Assembly (NCBI RefSeq): GCF_002563895.1
Contig: NZ_PDJB01000001.1
Span: forward strand, 5,501,501 to 5,565,500
Direction: 5' to 3'
Source: Pseudomonas lurida
GTDB taxonomy: Bacteria > Pseudomonadota > Gammaproteobacteria > Pseudomonadales > Pseudomonadaceae
DNA: 64,000 nucleotides
Part shown: positions 50,204 through 59,383 of the stretch, in pieces
Position numbering within the stretch: position 1 is the first letter of the stretch
Layout of the letters: every line of letters begins with the position of its first letter
Notes under the pieces: generated by a model
What the model was told of the DNA's origin: nothing
Databases searched by the model: none
What the model saw: the letters and a program-made list of their open reading frames with translations, nothing else
Translations under genes and position numbers: made by a program

Positions 50204-51637
50204 ATGCCTAGCGAACCTACAAGTTCATCGGTCGACTTTGAAAAAGTCGACTCCCAGTACTTCCAACAACGCGAACTGAAAAAAGGCGCTGCCGGCTGGG
50301 TGCTGCTGGTCGGCCTCGGCGTTGCCTACGTGATTTCCGGCGACTACGCCGGCTGGAACTTCGGCCTGGCCCAAGGTGGCTGGGGCGGGATGTTCCTCGC
50401 CACTTTGCTGATGGCCACCATGTACCTGTGCATGTGTTTTTCCCTGGCCGAACTGTCGTCCATGATCCCCACCGCTGGCGGTGGCTACGGTTTTGCCCGC
50501 AGCGCCTTCGGCCCCTGGGGCGGGTTCCTCACCGGCACCGCCATCCTGATCGAATACGCCATCGCCCCCGCCGCCATCGCGGTGTTTATCGGCGCCTATT
50601 GCGAGTCGCTGTTCGGTATTGGCGGCTGGATGATTTACCTGGCGTTCTACATCATCTTTATCGGCATCCACATCTTTGGCGTGGGTGAGGCCTTGAAATT
50701 GATGTTCGTGATCACCGCCGTGGCCGCGATTGCCCTCGCCGTGTTCCTGGTCTCCATGGTGCCGCACTTCAATGTCGCCAACCTGCTGGACATTCCAGTG
50801 ACCGAGGCCAAGGGCGCCAGTACCTTCCTGCCGTTCGGCTACGTGGGTGTGTGGGCGGCGATTCCGTATGCCATCTGGTTCTTCCTCGCCGTAGAGGGCG
50901 TGCCCCTGGCCGCCGAAGAAACCAAAAACCCCAAACGCGACCTGCCGCGCGGCCTGATCGGCGCCATTGTGGTGCTGACCAGTTTTGCCCTGCTGATCCT
51001 GGTGATCGCGCCGGGCGGCGCCGGCACTTACGCGCTGATCAAATCCGGCAACCCGCTGGTGGAAGCGCTGGCCTTGTCTTACGGCGGCTCGACCTGGATG
51101 GGTAGCTTCGTCAACCTGGTCGGCCTGGCCGGGCTGATCGCGAGCTTTTTCTCGATCATCTATGCCTATTCGCGGCAGATCTTCGCCCTGTCCCGCGCCG
51201 GTTACCTGCCGCGCAAACTGTCCGAGACCAACAAAAGCAAGGCGCCTGTATTGGCACTGGTCATCCCCGGCGTCATCGGTTTTGGCCTGTCGCTGACCGG
51301 CCAGGGTGACCTGCTGATCCTGGTGGCGGTGTTTGGCGCGACCATTTCCTACGTGCTGATGATGGCCGCGCACATCACCCTGCGCATCCGTCGCCCCAAA
51401 ATGGACCGTCCGTACCGCACGCCGGGTGGCATCTTCACCTCAGGCGTTGCGCTGGTGCTGGCCTGCGTGGCCGTGGTGGCGGGCTTTCTGGTGGATCCAC
51501 GGGTGGTGATTGGCGCCGCGATCATCTATGGAGTATTAATTGCTTACTTTGCTTTCTACAGCCGGCATCACTTGGTAGCGGGCACGCCCGAAGAGGAATT
51601 CGCGGCGATCCAGGCCGCAGAGGCCGCCTTGCACTAA
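50204..51637 (+). CDS. eat: Ethanolamine permease
   Basis: The 477-residue APC-superfamily transporter has twelve predicted membrane helices. GAAGWVLLVGLGVAYVISGD and SLAELSSMIPTAGGGYGFAR match the ethanolamine permease group, and FFLAVEGVPLAAEETKNPKRD is the amphipathic loop typical of the family. It imports ethanolamine for EutBC. It lies 156 bases after the dehydrogenase gene, across the REP hairpin, and 52 bases before eutB. No microcompartment shell genes are near. Confidence 0.92.
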   Translation: MPSEPTSSSVDFEKVDSQYFQQRELKKGAAGWVLLVGLGVAYVISGDYAGWNFGLAQGGWGGMFLATLLMATMYLCMCFSLAELSSMIPTAGGGYGFARSAFGPWGGFLTGTAILIEYAIAPAAIAVFIGAYCESLFGIGGWMIYLAFYIIFIGIHIFGVGEALKLMFVITAVAAIALAVFLVSMVPHFNVANLLDIPVTEAKGASTFLPFGYVGVWAAIPYAIWFFLAVEGVPLAAEETKNPKRDLPRGLIGAIVVLTSFALLILVIAPGGAGTYALIKSGNPLVEALALSYGGSTWMGSFVNLVGLAGLIASFFSIIYAYSRQIFALSRAGYLPRKLSETNKSKAPVLALVIPGVIGFGLSLTGQGDLLILVAVFGATISYVLMMAAHITLRIRRPKMDRPYRTPGGIFTSGVALVLACVAVVAGFLVDPRVVIGAAIIYGVLIAYFAFYSRHHLVAGTPEEEFAAIQAAEAALH

Positions 51638-51650
51638 CTGCCGTAAACCT

Positions 51651-51674
51651 CGACGCGGGCAACAGCCCGCGTCG
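51651..51674 (+). promoter_or_regulatory. Hairpin just upstream of eutB ribosome-binding site
   Basis: CGACGCGGGC (51651-51660) and GCCCGCGTCG (51665-51674) form a perfect 10-bp stem with an AACA loop, two bases before AAGGAG and 15 bases before the eutB ATG. No T-run follows, so I read it as an intercistronic mRNA structure (stabiliser or translation modulator) and not a terminator. Confidence 0.5.
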
Positions 51675-51689
51675 TCAAGGAGACACTGT

Positions 51690-53084
51690 ATGGCAAGTTT
51701 TTCCCACGCGGTGGGTGCTCAAACCTATCGCTTCGACAGCCTCAAGGACGTGATGGCCAAGGCCAGCCCCGCGCGCTCCGGTGACTTTCTCGCCGGCGTC
51801 GCCGCACAGAACGACGGTGAGCGGGTGGCCGCGCAGATGGCGTTGGCCAATGTCCCGTTGAAACACTTCCTGCAAGAAGTGCTGATCCCGTATGAAAGCG
51901 ATGAAGTCACCCGGCTGATCATCGACACCCACGACAAGCAGGCGTTCGCCACAGTCAGCCACCTCACGGTCGGAGGCCTGCGCGACTGGCTGCTCAGCGA
52001 CGCGGCCGACGAACATTCCCTACGCGCCCTCGCGCCAGGGCTGACACCGGAAATGGCCGCCGCCGTGTCCAAGATCATGCGTGTACAAGACCTGGTGCTG
52101 GTGGCGCAGAAGATCCGCGTGGTCACGCAGTTTCGCGGCACCATGGGCCTGCGCGGGCGTTTGTCCACGCGGCTGCAGCCCAACCACCCGACAGACGAAC
52201 CGGCCGGCATTGCCGCGAGCATTCTCGATGGCCTGCTGTACGGCAATGGCGACGCCATGATCGGCATCAACCCGGCCACCGACAGCATCGCCTCGATCTG
52301 CGCCATGCTGGAGATGCTCGACGCGATCATCCAGCGCTATGAGATCCCGACCCAGGCCTGCGTACTCACCCACGTCACCACCTCCATCGAGGCTATCAAC
52401 CGTGGTGTGCCGCTGGACCTGGTGTTCCAGTCGATTGCCGGTACCGAGGCCGCCAACGCCAGTTTCGGCATCAGCCTGAGCGTGCTGCAAGAAGGCTACG
52501 AAGCGGGCCTGAGCCTCAATCGCGGCACGCTGGGCCAGAACCTGATGTATTTCGAGACCGGCCAGGGCAGCGCCTTGTCGGCCAACGCGCATTTCGGCGT
52601 TGACCAGCAAACCTGCGAAACCCGCGCCTATGCAGTGGCCCGGCACTTCAAGCCGTTCCTGGTGAACACGGTGGTCGGCTTTATCGGCCCCGAGTACCTG
52701 TACAACGGCAAGCAGATCATCCGCGCCGGCCTCGAAGACCACTTCTGCGGCAAGCTGCTCGGCGTGCCGATGGGTTGCGACATCTGCTACACCAACCACG
52801 CCGAAGCCGACCAGGACGACATGGACACCCTGCTGACCCTGCTGGGCGTGGCCGGGATCAACTTCATCATGGGCATCCCGGGTTCCGACGACATCATGCT
52901 CAACTACCAGACCACCTCGTTCCACGACGCGCTGTACGCCCGCCAGACATTGGGGTTGAAACCGGCGCCGGAGTTTGAACAGTGGCTGGCCAAGATGGGC
53001 ATCTTCACGCAAGCCGACGGCAAGGTGCACTTCGGCAACAGCCTGCCACCGGCGTTTCGCCAAGCCTTGGCGCAATTGGGATGA
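51690..53084 (+). CDS. eutB: Ethanolamine ammonia-lyase large subunit
   Basis: The 464-residue TIM-barrel subunit holds the active site that converts ethanolamine to acetaldehyde and ammonia using adenosylcobalamin. [47 protein letters not shown] and [18 protein letters not shown] are conserved EutB stretches. Length and order with eutC match the family. The genome must supply or import cobalamin. Confidence 0.96.
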   Translation: MASFSHAVGAQTYRFDSLKDVMAKASPARSGDFLAGVAAQNDGERVAAQMALANVPLKHFLQEVLIPYESDEVTRLIIDTHDKQAFATVSHLTVGGLRDWLLSDAADEHSLRALAPGLTPEMAAAVSKIMRVQDLVLVAQKIRVVTQFRGTMGLRGRLSTRLQPNHPTDEPAGIAASILDGLLYGNGDAMIGINPATDSIASICAMLEMLDAIIQRYEIPTQACVLTHVTTSIEAINRGVPLDLVFQSIAGTEAANASFGISLSVLQEGYEAGLSLNRGTLGQNLMYFETGQGSALSANAHFGVDQQTCETRAYAVARHFKPFLVNTVVGFIGPEYLYNGKQIIRAGLEDHFCGKLLGVPMGCDICYTNHAEADQDDMDTLLTLLGVAGINFIMGIPGSDDIMLNYQTTSFHDALYARQTLGLKPAPEFEQWLAKMGIFTQADGKVHFGNSLPPAFRQALAQLG

Positions 53085-53095
53085 AGGAGCCGCCC

Positions 53096-53914
53096 GTGCA
53101 ACTCGACCTGCCTGACAACCCGTGGTTGGAACTGCGCCGCCTGACCCCGGCGCGCATTGCCCTGGGCCGCACCGGCACCAGCATCCCCACCAGCGCACAG
53201 CTGGATTTCCAGTTCGCCCACGCCCAGGCGCGTGACGCGGTGCATTTGCCCTTCGACCACGCGGGCCTCAGTCGCCAGTTGGCCGAACGCGGCCGCGACA
53301 GCCTGTTGCTGCACAGTGCCGCCACCGACCGGCACAGCTACCTGCAACGTCCGGACCTGGGGCGGCGACTCAGCGATGAGTCGGCCCAGGCGTTGCGTGA
53401 ATACGCCTCGGCCAATCCCGGTGGCGTGGACTTGGCGGTGGTGGTGGCCGATGGCTTGTCGGCGCTGGCCGTGCATAAACACACCTTGCCGTTCCTGGCG
53501 CGCATGGAAGAACAAACTCACGCCGAAGGGTGGTCCCTGTCGCCGGTGATTCTGGTGGAACAAGGCCGCGTGGCGGTGGCGGATGAAATCGGGCAACTGC
53601 TCGGCGCCAAAATGGTGGTGATCCTGATCGGCGAACGGCCCGGCCTCAGCTCACCGGACAGCCTGGGCCTGTATTTCACCTACAACCCCAAGGTCGGCCT
53701 CACCGACGCCTATCGCAATTGCATCTCCAACGTACGCCTGGAAGGCCTGAGCTACGGCATGGCGGCCCACCGCCTGCTTTACTTGATGCGAGAGGCGTGT
53801 CGCCGGCAGCTGTCGGGGGTCAACCTCAAGGACGAGGCGCAGGTCCAGACCCTCGAATCCGATGATCCGGACCTGATGAAAGGCAATTTCCTGCTCAGCT
53901 CACCGGATGACTGA
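53096..53914 (+). CDS. eutC: Ethanolamine ammonia-lyase small subunit
   Basis: The GTG at 53096, six bases after AAGGAG, gives 272 residues ([18 protein letters not shown]); an ATG at 53081 overlapping the eutB stop would add five. EutC completes the cobalamin site. [32 protein letters not shown] and [22 protein letters not shown] are family signatures. It ends the ethanolamine operon. Confidence 0.93.
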   Translation: MQLDLPDNPWLELRRLTPARIALGRTGTSIPTSAQLDFQFAHAQARDAVHLPFDHAGLSRQLAERGRDSLLLHSAATDRHSYLQRPDLGRRLSDESAQALREYASANPGGVDLAVVVADGLSALAVHKHTLPFLARMEEQTHAEGWSLSPVILVEQGRVAVADEIGQLLGAKMVVILIGERPGLSSPDSLGLYFTYNPKVGLTDAYRNCISNVRLEGLSYGMAAHRLLYLMREACRRQLSGVNLKDEAQVQTLESDDPDLMKGNFLLSSPDD

Positions 53915-54005
53915 TCGCTGCCCGATTGCGCTTTTTCGCGCCATTAGGCAGCATCGAGTCACGGCCGCGTGTGTGGTCATCCCCCATTGGAAGTTGAGGC
54001 CTGGC

Positions 54006-54464
54006 ATGCGGATTACTCAAGCGACCCTGGAACACCTGGACCTGTTGACCCCACTCTTCGTCAAATACCGTGAGTTCTATGGCGCCTTGCCGTTCCCGGA
54101 TTCATCGCGGGCCTTCCTGGAAAAACGCCTGCGCCGCAAGGAGTCGGTGATTTACCTGGCCCTGGCCGACGATGACGACAAGAAATTGCTCGGTTTTTGC
54201 CAGCTGTACCCGAGTTTTTCGTCGTTATCGCTCAAGCGGGTGTGGATCCTCAATGACATCTACGTGGCTGAAGATGCCCGCCGGCAGCTGGTGGCGGACA
54301 ACCTGATGCGCACGGCGAAGAAGATGGCCAAGGAAACCCACGCCGTGCGGCTGCGGGTGTCGACCAGCAGTGACAACGAAGTCGCGCAGAAAACCTATGA
54401 GTCGATCGGGTTTCGCGAGGACACCGAGTTCAAGAACTACACCTTGCCGATCAGCGAAGACTGA
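54006..54464 (+). CDS. GNAT family N-acetyltransferase
   Basis: The 152-residue protein shows the GNAT fold: an N-terminal substrate part (LTPLFVKYREFYG), VWILNDIYVAEDARRQLVADNLM as beta-4 and the acetyl-CoA P-loop-like turn (Q/R-x-x-G/A is weak here, ARRQLVA), and TYESIGFREDTEF at the end. The substrate is unknown. It follows eutC by 91 bases; the same neighbour occurs in P. aeruginosa, but no role in ethanolamine use is shown. Confidence 0.87.
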   Translation: MRITQATLEHLDLLTPLFVKYREFYGALPFPDSSRAFLEKRLRRKESVIYLALADDDDKKLLGFCQLYPSFSSLSLKRVWILNDIYVAEDARRQLVADNLMRTAKKMAKETHAVRLRVSTSSDNEVAQKTYESIGFREDTEFKNYTLPISED

Positions 54465-54499
54465 CCCCACGCCCCTATCCAATCGGAGAATCGGCTTAT

Positions 54500-54584
54500 G
54501 TGGGCGCTGGCTTGCCTGCGATAGCATCACCTCGGCCTTACGGACACACCGAGGTGCCTGCATGGCAGGCAAGCCAGCGCCCAC
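54500..54584. repeat. REPIN, class B, with perfect 20-bp arms
   Basis: GTGGGCGCTGGCTTGCCTGC (54500-54519) and GCAGGCAAGCCAGCGCCCAC (ending 54584) are exact complements, with an inner stem CACCTCGG/CCGAGGTG. The conservation suggests a young copy. It takes up much of the 321-base gap between the acetyltransferase and DedA genes; the rest holds the promoter-like TATAAT at 54676 and no ORF. Confidence 0.9.
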
Positions 54585-54675
54585 CATTGGACATTCGATA
54601 ATATCCAGACCCTGGCCCAACGTTTACGCGACATCCTTCGCTACAAAACCCACACGCTTTTCACGGCTCAATCCG

Positions 54676-54681
54676 TATAAT
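54676..54681 (+). promoter_or_regulatory. Consensus -10 element upstream of dedA
   Basis: TATAAT at 54676-54681 lies 105 bases before the DedA ATG. No clear TTGACA-like -35 is placed 16-18 bases upstream, so activity may depend on other contacts. The leader of about 95 bases has no recognisable riboswitch. Confidence 0.4.
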
Positions 54682-54785
54682 GCGGACCTTTCAGGGTTGT
54701 AAGAAATGCGGCATACACTTGTAGCCTTATTACCCGAGCTTCCGCACAGGCCTGCTGAGCCGGGCCGTTCACACAGGTGCCATCC

Positions 54786-55442
54786 ATGGATTTCAACCCG
54801 CTCGACCTTATCCTGCATCTCGACGTCTACCTCGACCTGCTGGTAACCAATTACGGTCCGTGGATCTACGCCATTCTGTTTCTGGTCATTTTTTGCGAAA
54901 CCGGCCTGGTGGTCATGCCATTCCTGCCAGGTGATTCGTTGCTGTTTATCGCCGGCGCCGTTGCGGCAGGCGGCGGCATGGACCCGGTACTGCTGGGCGG
55001 CCTGCTGATGCTGGCGGCTATCCTCGGCGACAGCACCAACTACGTGATCGGGCGAACGGTGGGCGAACGCTTGTTCAACAACCCGAATTCGAAGATCTTC
55101 CGTCGCGACTACCTGCAAAAAACCCACGACTTCTACGACAAGCACGGCGGCAAAACCGTGACCCTGGCGCGCTTCCTGCCGATCCTGCGCACCTTCGCAC
55201 CGTTCGTCGCCGGCATCGCGAAAATGCCCTACCCGCGGTTCTTCGGTTTCAGTGTGCTGGGCACCATCCTCTGGGTTGGCGGCCTGGTGACCCTGGGCTA
55301 CTTCTTTGGCAACGTGCCGTTCATCAAGAAAAACCTGTCGCTGCTGGTGGTGTTCATCATCCTGCTGTCGCTGGTGCCGATGATCATTGGCGTGTTCCGC
55401 AGCCGTTTTGGCCGCGCGTCCTCCGAAGCCAAGTCGCAGTAA
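54786..55442 (+). CDS. DedA family membrane protein
   Basis: The 218-residue VTT-domain protein has four or five membrane segments. FCETGLVVMPFLPGDSLLF, ILGDSTNYVIGRTVGERLF and ARFLPILRTFAPFVAGIAKMPY are DedA hallmarks (E/D-x-x-x-P-GD; R-x-x-P-x-x-R). Members recycle undecaprenyl phosphate or flip phospholipids. It is the second DedA domain of the window; the first is fused to PAP2. mtfA follows six bases later. Confidence 0.92.
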   Translation: MDFNPLDLILHLDVYLDLLVTNYGPWIYAILFLVIFCETGLVVMPFLPGDSLLFIAGAVAAGGGMDPVLLGGLLMLAAILGDSTNYVIGRTVGERLFNNPNSKIFRRDYLQKTHDFYDKHGGKTVTLARFLPILRTFAPFVAGIAKMPYPRFFGFSVLGTILWVGGLVTLGYFFGNVPFIKKNLSLLVVFIILLSLVPMIIGVFRSRFGRASSEAKSQ

Positions 55443-55448
55443 GCGGCG

Positions 55449-56264
55449 ATGTGGTCCCTCAGCGCCTGGCGTCGCCGGCGCTTGCTGGCCAAGCACCCGA
55501 TTGCCGATGACACTTGGCAACGGGTGCGCCACCACCTGACCTTCCTCGACGGCATCAGCGCCGAGCAGGACCAGTGGCTGCGCGAAGCCTGCGTGGTGTT
55601 CCTCGCCGAAAAACACCTGACCGCCCTGCCCGGCGTCGACCTGCACCAGGAACAACGCCTGCTCCTCGCCGCCCAGGCGCAACTGCCACTGATGAACCTC
55701 GGCGACCTCGACTGGTACCAGGGCTTCCACGAAATCGTGCTGTACCCCGACGACTTCGTCAGCCCCCAGCGTCATCGCGACAGCAGCGGCATCGAACACG
55801 AGTGGGACGGCGAACACAGCGGCGAAGCCTGGCAACAAGGCCCGGTCATCCTCGCCTGGCCCGGCGTGCTCGCCAGCGGCAACTGGGAAGGCTACAACTT
55901 GGTCATCCACGAACTGGCGCACAAGCTCGACATGCTCAACGGCGACGCCAATGGCCTGCCGCCCCTGCACAACGACATGCGCGTGCAGGAATGGGCCAGC
56001 GTGATGCAAAGCGCCTACGACGACCTCAACCGCCAGTTGGACGCCGACCCGGACGCGGACACCGGGATCGACCCCTACGCCGCCGAAAACCCGGCGGAAT
56101 TCTTTGCCGTCACCAGCGAATATTTTTTCAGCGCCCCGGATTTACTGGTCAATCGTTATCCACAGGTGTACGCCCAGCTGAGCCGCTTTTATCGCCAGGA
56201 CCCCCTGGCCCGCCTCACTCAACTGCAAGCCGGCGACCCGCGTTATCAGCCGCAGGGCGAATGA
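55449..56264 (+). CDS. mtfA: Zinc-dependent peptidase MtfA (M90 family)
   Basis: The 271-residue cytosolic protein has the HELAHKLDM zinc motif near residue 158 and a downstream Glu in NPAEFFAVTSEYFF as third ligand. E. coli MtfA (YeeI) binds Mlc and has aminopeptidase activity. VILAWPGVLASGNWEGYNLVIHE is a family stretch. It overlaps no gene but is only six bases from dedA, so they are co-transcribed. Confidence 0.9.
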   Translation: MWSLSAWRRRRLLAKHPIADDTWQRVRHHLTFLDGISAEQDQWLREACVVFLAEKHLTALPGVDLHQEQRLLLAAQAQLPLMNLGDLDWYQGFHEIVLYPDDFVSPQRHRDSSGIEHEWDGEHSGEAWQQGPVILAWPGVLASGNWEGYNLVIHELAHKLDMLNGDANGLPPLHNDMRVQEWASVMQSAYDDLNRQLDADPDADTGIDPYAAENPAEFFAVTSEYFFSAPDLLVNRYPQVYAQLSRFYRQDPLARLTQLQAGDPRYQPQGE

Positions 56265-56373
56265 CCGTACGACGTCTGGCGCATGGCATCCGCGGCGGAA
56301 TATGCCTATAATCGCCGCCACTTTTAGGCCAATCCGGCCAAGTTTCTTGGCCAATTAACGGGGGCAACGCCCA

Positions 56374-56901
56374 ATGAGCTACAGCAAGATTCCGGCTGGC
56401 AAAGACCTGCCGAACGACATCTACGTCGCCATCGAGATTCCGGCCAACCACGCGCCGATCAAATACGAAATCGACAAAGACAGCGACTGCCTGTTCGTTG
56501 ACCGTTTCATGGCCACCCCGATGTTCTACCCGGCCAACTACGGTTTCATCCCTAACACCCTGGCTGACGACGGTGACCCCCTCGACGTGCTGGTCGTAAC
56601 CCCTTACCCGGTGACCCCAGGCTCGGTTATCCGCGCACGCCCGGTCGGCATCCTGAACATGACCGATGACGGCGGCGGCGACGCCAAAGTCATCGCGGTT
56701 CCACACGACAAGCTGTCCCAGCTGTACGTGGACGTGAAGGAATACACCGACCTGCCGCCACTGCTGCTGGAACAGATCAAGCACTTCTTCGAGAACTACA
56801 AAGACCTCGAAAAAGGCAAATGGGTGAAGATCGACGGTTGGGGCAACGCAGACGCCGCCCGCGCCGAGATCCTGAAGTCGTTCGCAGCCTACAAAGGCTG
56901 A
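56374..56901 (+). CDS. ppa: Inorganic pyrophosphatase (family I)
   Basis: The 175-residue hexameric enzyme hydrolyses pyrophosphate. [10 protein letters not shown] carries the catalytic Asp residues, [15 protein letters not shown] and [12 protein letters not shown] are the family hallmarks. TATAAT at 56307-56312 is a -10 candidate. A strong terminator follows at 56933-56958. Confidence 0.97.
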   Translation: MSYSKIPAGKDLPNDIYVAIEIPANHAPIKYEIDKDSDCLFVDRFMATPMFYPANYGFIPNTLADDGDPLDVLVVTPYPVTPGSVIRARPVGILNMTDDGGGDAKVIAVPHDKLSQLYVDVKEYTDLPPLLLEQIKHFFENYKDLEKGKWVKIDGWGNADAARAEILKSFAAYKG

Positions 56902-56932
56902 TACCTGCTCCTCATTGCCTCGGCAATAAAAA

Positions 56933-56958
56933 AGCCCCGATCATTCGGGGCTTTTTTT
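56933..56958 (+). terminator. Rho-independent terminator after ppa
   Basis: AGCCCCGA (56933-56940) and TCGGGGCT (56945-56952), with a TCAT loop, followed by six further T residues. A classical intrinsic terminator. Confidence 0.92.
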
Positions 56959-57114
56959 GTGGGAAAAACTAAACCCGAAGTTCAAGGCTTTATAAACAAC
57001 GTTTAACTTCGATCACAATCCGAAGTATCAGGCTACAACTAAGCAACGCCCTACGCGCGCCACTCAACGCATGGTTTATTTGATCTGTTTTTCCGGCCAG
57101 TAAACTCTGCGTTT

Positions 57115-57891
57115 ATGAATACATCAGGTGATCGTTTAAAAGCGCTACTACGGGAAGTTCATCTTTCCGCCTCCGATTTCGCCAAGAACCGCGGCGTCAC
57201 GCCTCAACATGTGAACAACTGGTTCAAGCGCGGCGTCCCCATGGGCCGACTCAACGAGATCGCAGAACTGCTGTGCATTTCCAGTCGTTGGCTGCGCACT
57301 GGCGAAGGCCCCAAACACCCACCGGCCAACTTCCAACTGGAAGGCCCCAGCACCCGAAAAGGACTGCCCACCACCCGCGAAGGCAGCGGCAAATACCTCA
57401 CAGGCCCCGCCTGCCCTCCGGAAAAAATCGACGTGGAGATCGACCTCCACCCCTCATTCACCTCCACCGAACGCATCCGCGTCTCCCTGCACACCCTCCA
57501 GACCCTCAACGTCAACCCCGACCGCGCCCTGGGCGCCTACATGGTCGACAACAGCATGATCGACATCATCCAACAAGGCGCCACCCTCGCCATCGACCGA
57601 GGCCGCACCCAAATCATCGACGGCGAGATCTACGCGGTGGAGCACGACGGGATGCTGCGCATCAAATACCTCTACAACAGGCCCGGGGGTGGCTTACGGA
57701 TGCGCAGCCACAACGCCGGCGAACATCCCGACGAGTACCTGACGTACGAGCAGCGGTTCGAGCAGAACTTCCAGATCGTGGGGTGGGTGTTCTGGTGGTC
57801 CACCCTCAACAACCGCCGCCCACCGGTTCCGTTGGATGAGCACCTGTTGGGCTGGGAAGGCTCTAAATCGGATCCGGAGGTGGGCATTTGA
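57115..57891 (+). CDS. LexA/PrtR-like regulator with HTH and S24 domain
   Basis: The 258-residue protein has an N-terminal helix-turn-helix (about 1-65, LSASDFAKNRGVTPQHVNNWFKRG) like PrtR and phage CI repressors, a linker, and a C-terminal S24 domain. Ser147 (VDNSMID) and Lys184 (RIKYLY) are 37 residues apart, the LexA spacing, so the catalytic dyad seems kept. I do not see an Ala-Gly or Cys-Gly cleavage site around residues 105-120 where it would be expected. No phage or tailocin genes are near. Upstream, CGAAGTT (56976) and AACTTCG (57005) form an inverted repeat that could be an operator. The target is unknown. Confidence 0.85.
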   Translation: MNTSGDRLKALLREVHLSASDFAKNRGVTPQHVNNWFKRGVPMGRLNEIAELLCISSRWLRTGEGPKHPPANFQLEGPSTRKGLPTTREGSGKYLTGPACPPEKIDVEIDLHPSFTSTERIRVSLHTLQTLNVNPDRALGAYMVDNSMIDIIQQGATLAIDRGRTQIIDGEIYAVEHDGMLRIKYLYNRPGGGLRMRSHNAGEHPDEYLTYEQRFEQNFQIVGWVFWWSTLNNRRPPVPLDEHLLGWEGSKSDPEVGI

Positions 57892-57915
57892 AGTGAATGT
57901 GGGTATCATGCGCCG

Positions 57916-58093
57916 CACATTTGGCAGGGGGTGGCGAAGGCTATCCACCCTGCTCGGCGAAGCGGAGGAGTTCCCGCGGATGCCCCGACTATTCAGCCCG
58001 ACGCAATGTGGGCTGAGCGATTTGAAGGCTGGTGAGGCTTGTCAAAAACAAGCTGAAGCAGTCCCCGAGAAGCCGGCCACAAGCCGGCTTTTT
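57916..58093 (+). ncRNA. Candidate structured small RNA after the regulator gene
   Basis: The 322-base gap from 57892 to 58213 has no convincing ORF but a run of hairpins: GCAGGG(GG)TGG with CCACCCTGC (57921-57951), CAGCCC with GGGCTG near 57990-58017, GCTTGT-CAAAA-ACAAGC near 58037-58053, then an intrinsic terminator AAGCCGGC/GCCGGCTT (58070-58090) plus a T5 tract. TATCAT at 57904 is a possible -10. I do not recognise an RNA family. The remaining 58094-58213 shows nothing distinct. Confidence 0.4.
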
Positions 58094-58213
58094 AATGCCT
58101 ATGGGAAAAGTCTCGGCAGATCCGTTACTGCCCCGCCCACCTCCGAGCAGTACCGATCCACAGCCCAGTCACACGCTTGCGCCAACGAAGTCCAAATCCC
58201 TAACCCGCGCAAC

Positions 58214-59371
58214 TCAATCCAATATCAAATGCGGCAAAAACCGGCTCGAATCCTTGGTAATCAAACTGTTGTCTTCTCGCACCCCAATCCCCGCCGCCTG
58301 GTCCCCAATCACCCAGGACCCAATCAACGTATAGCTGTCCCCAAACCTTGGCAGCGGCGCGAACTCCTGGAGGATAAAGGGCGCATCCGTGTAAGGGCCG
58401 TCCTCCTTCACAATCACCCCATCAGCCGTTTGCAACTCGATGTTGGCCCCTTCCCGCGAGAAGAACGGCTTGCGCACCCAGCCCTTCGGCACGGCTTTGC
58501 CCGGGTCGGTATCCAAGTGGGACGCGAGCAAATTCGGGTGACCTTTGTTGAATTCCCACAGCAGCGGCAGGATGCCTTTATTGGAAATGATGGATTTCCA
58601 CGCAGGCTCGAAAAACTGGGTGTCACTCTCGGCAATCGCGGTGCCGAAGGGTTCGTGGAAGATGAATTCCCAGGCGTGCAGTTTGAACAGGTGGGGGATC
58701 CAGCGATCTTCGAGGTCGACGAAGCGGCCTTCGGCGGTGAGGCCGATGTCTTCGATGTCGATGTGGCGCGATTCGATGCCGACTTTTTCCGCGACAAGGC
58801 GCAGGTAGTCGGTGGTGCCTTTGTCTTCGACTGAGTCTTTCATGGAGGCGAAGTAGAACGGCTGGTTGACCTGCAGTTGGGCGAAGGCCTGGTGCAGTTT
58901 GGTGTCGATGCTGTTGAACTGGTCGGCGTGCTTGGGCAGCAGGCCGCGTTCGATGCATTGCTCCAGCCAGCCCCATTGAAATGCCGCGGCCTCGTAGAGG
59001 CTGGTGGGGGTGTCGTAGTTGAGTTCGAGCAACTTGGCGGGGCCGGTGCCGTTGTAGGAGAAGTCCATGCGCCCGTACAGGTGCGGGTGGCCTTCTAGCC
59101 ATGAGGTGCGGATCATGTCGTAGAAGGACGCGGGAATGCTCAGGCGGTCGAGCAGTTCTTCGCTGTGGACCACGCGGGCGACGAGGTCCATGCACATGTC
59201 ATGGATCTCGGTGGTCGGGTCTTCGAGGTCGTGCTCGATTTGCTTGAGCGAGAATTGGTAGTACGCGCTTTCGTCCCAGTAGGGTTCGTTGTCGATGGTG
59301 TGGAACAGAAAGCCGAGGCTGTCGGCGGTCTGTTTCCAGTCATGACGTTCTGCGCAGTGGATCTTCTTCAT
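58214..59371 (-). CDS. yjfC: Glutathionylspermidine synthase family ATP-grasp ligase (YjfC-like)
   Basis: The 385-residue protein is the synthetase part of bifunctional GspS without its N-terminal amidase. RMDFSYNGTGPAKLLELNYD (about 101-120) and KPFFSREGANIEL (about 301-313) are the substrate and ATP-grasp motifs; ESDTQFFEPAWKSI and ILQEFAPL are further ATP-site stretches. ATP-grasp enzymes of this group form amide bonds. The substrate of YjfC is unproven; glutathionylation of polyamine or peptide modification has been suggested for the family from gene context. It is the last gene of a tight eight-gene train and lies 12 bases after the DUF1190 lipoprotein gene. Confidence 0.88.
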   Translation of the reverse strand: MKKIHCAERHDWKQTADSLGFLFHTIDNEPYWDESAYYQFSLKQIEHDLEDPTTEIHDMCMDLVARVVHSEELLDRLSIPASFYDMIRTSWLEGHPHLYGRMDFSYNGTGPAKLLELNYDTPTSLYEAAAFQWGWLEQCIERGLLPKHADQFNSIDTKLHQAFAQLQVNQPFYFASMKDSVEDKGTTDYLRLVAEKVGIESRHIDIEDIGLTAEGRFVDLEDRWIPHLFKLHAWEFIFHEPFGTAIAESDTQFFEPAWKSIISNKGILPLLWEFNKGHPNLLASHLDTDPGKAVPKGWVRKPFFSREGANIELQTADGVIVKEDGPYTDAPFILQEFAPLPRFGDSYTLIGSWVIGDQAAGIGVREDNSLITKDSSRFLPHLILD

Positions 59372-59383
59372 GGCCCGCCTTCC

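Noticed and set aside
48527..53914. Ethanolamine-utilisation microcompartment
   Set aside because: No shell-protein, EutE/EutD or reactivase genes are present; the locus is the short, compartment-free Pseudomonas type.
57115..57891. Phage repressor marking a prophage boundary
   Set aside because: No integrase, structural phage genes, tailocin genes or attachment-site repeats occur in the flanks; neighbours are core genes.
57836..58834. 332-codon plus-strand frame after the regulator
   Set aside because: Its second half is the shadow of the ATP-grasp gene and its first half runs through hairpins and a terminator without homology.
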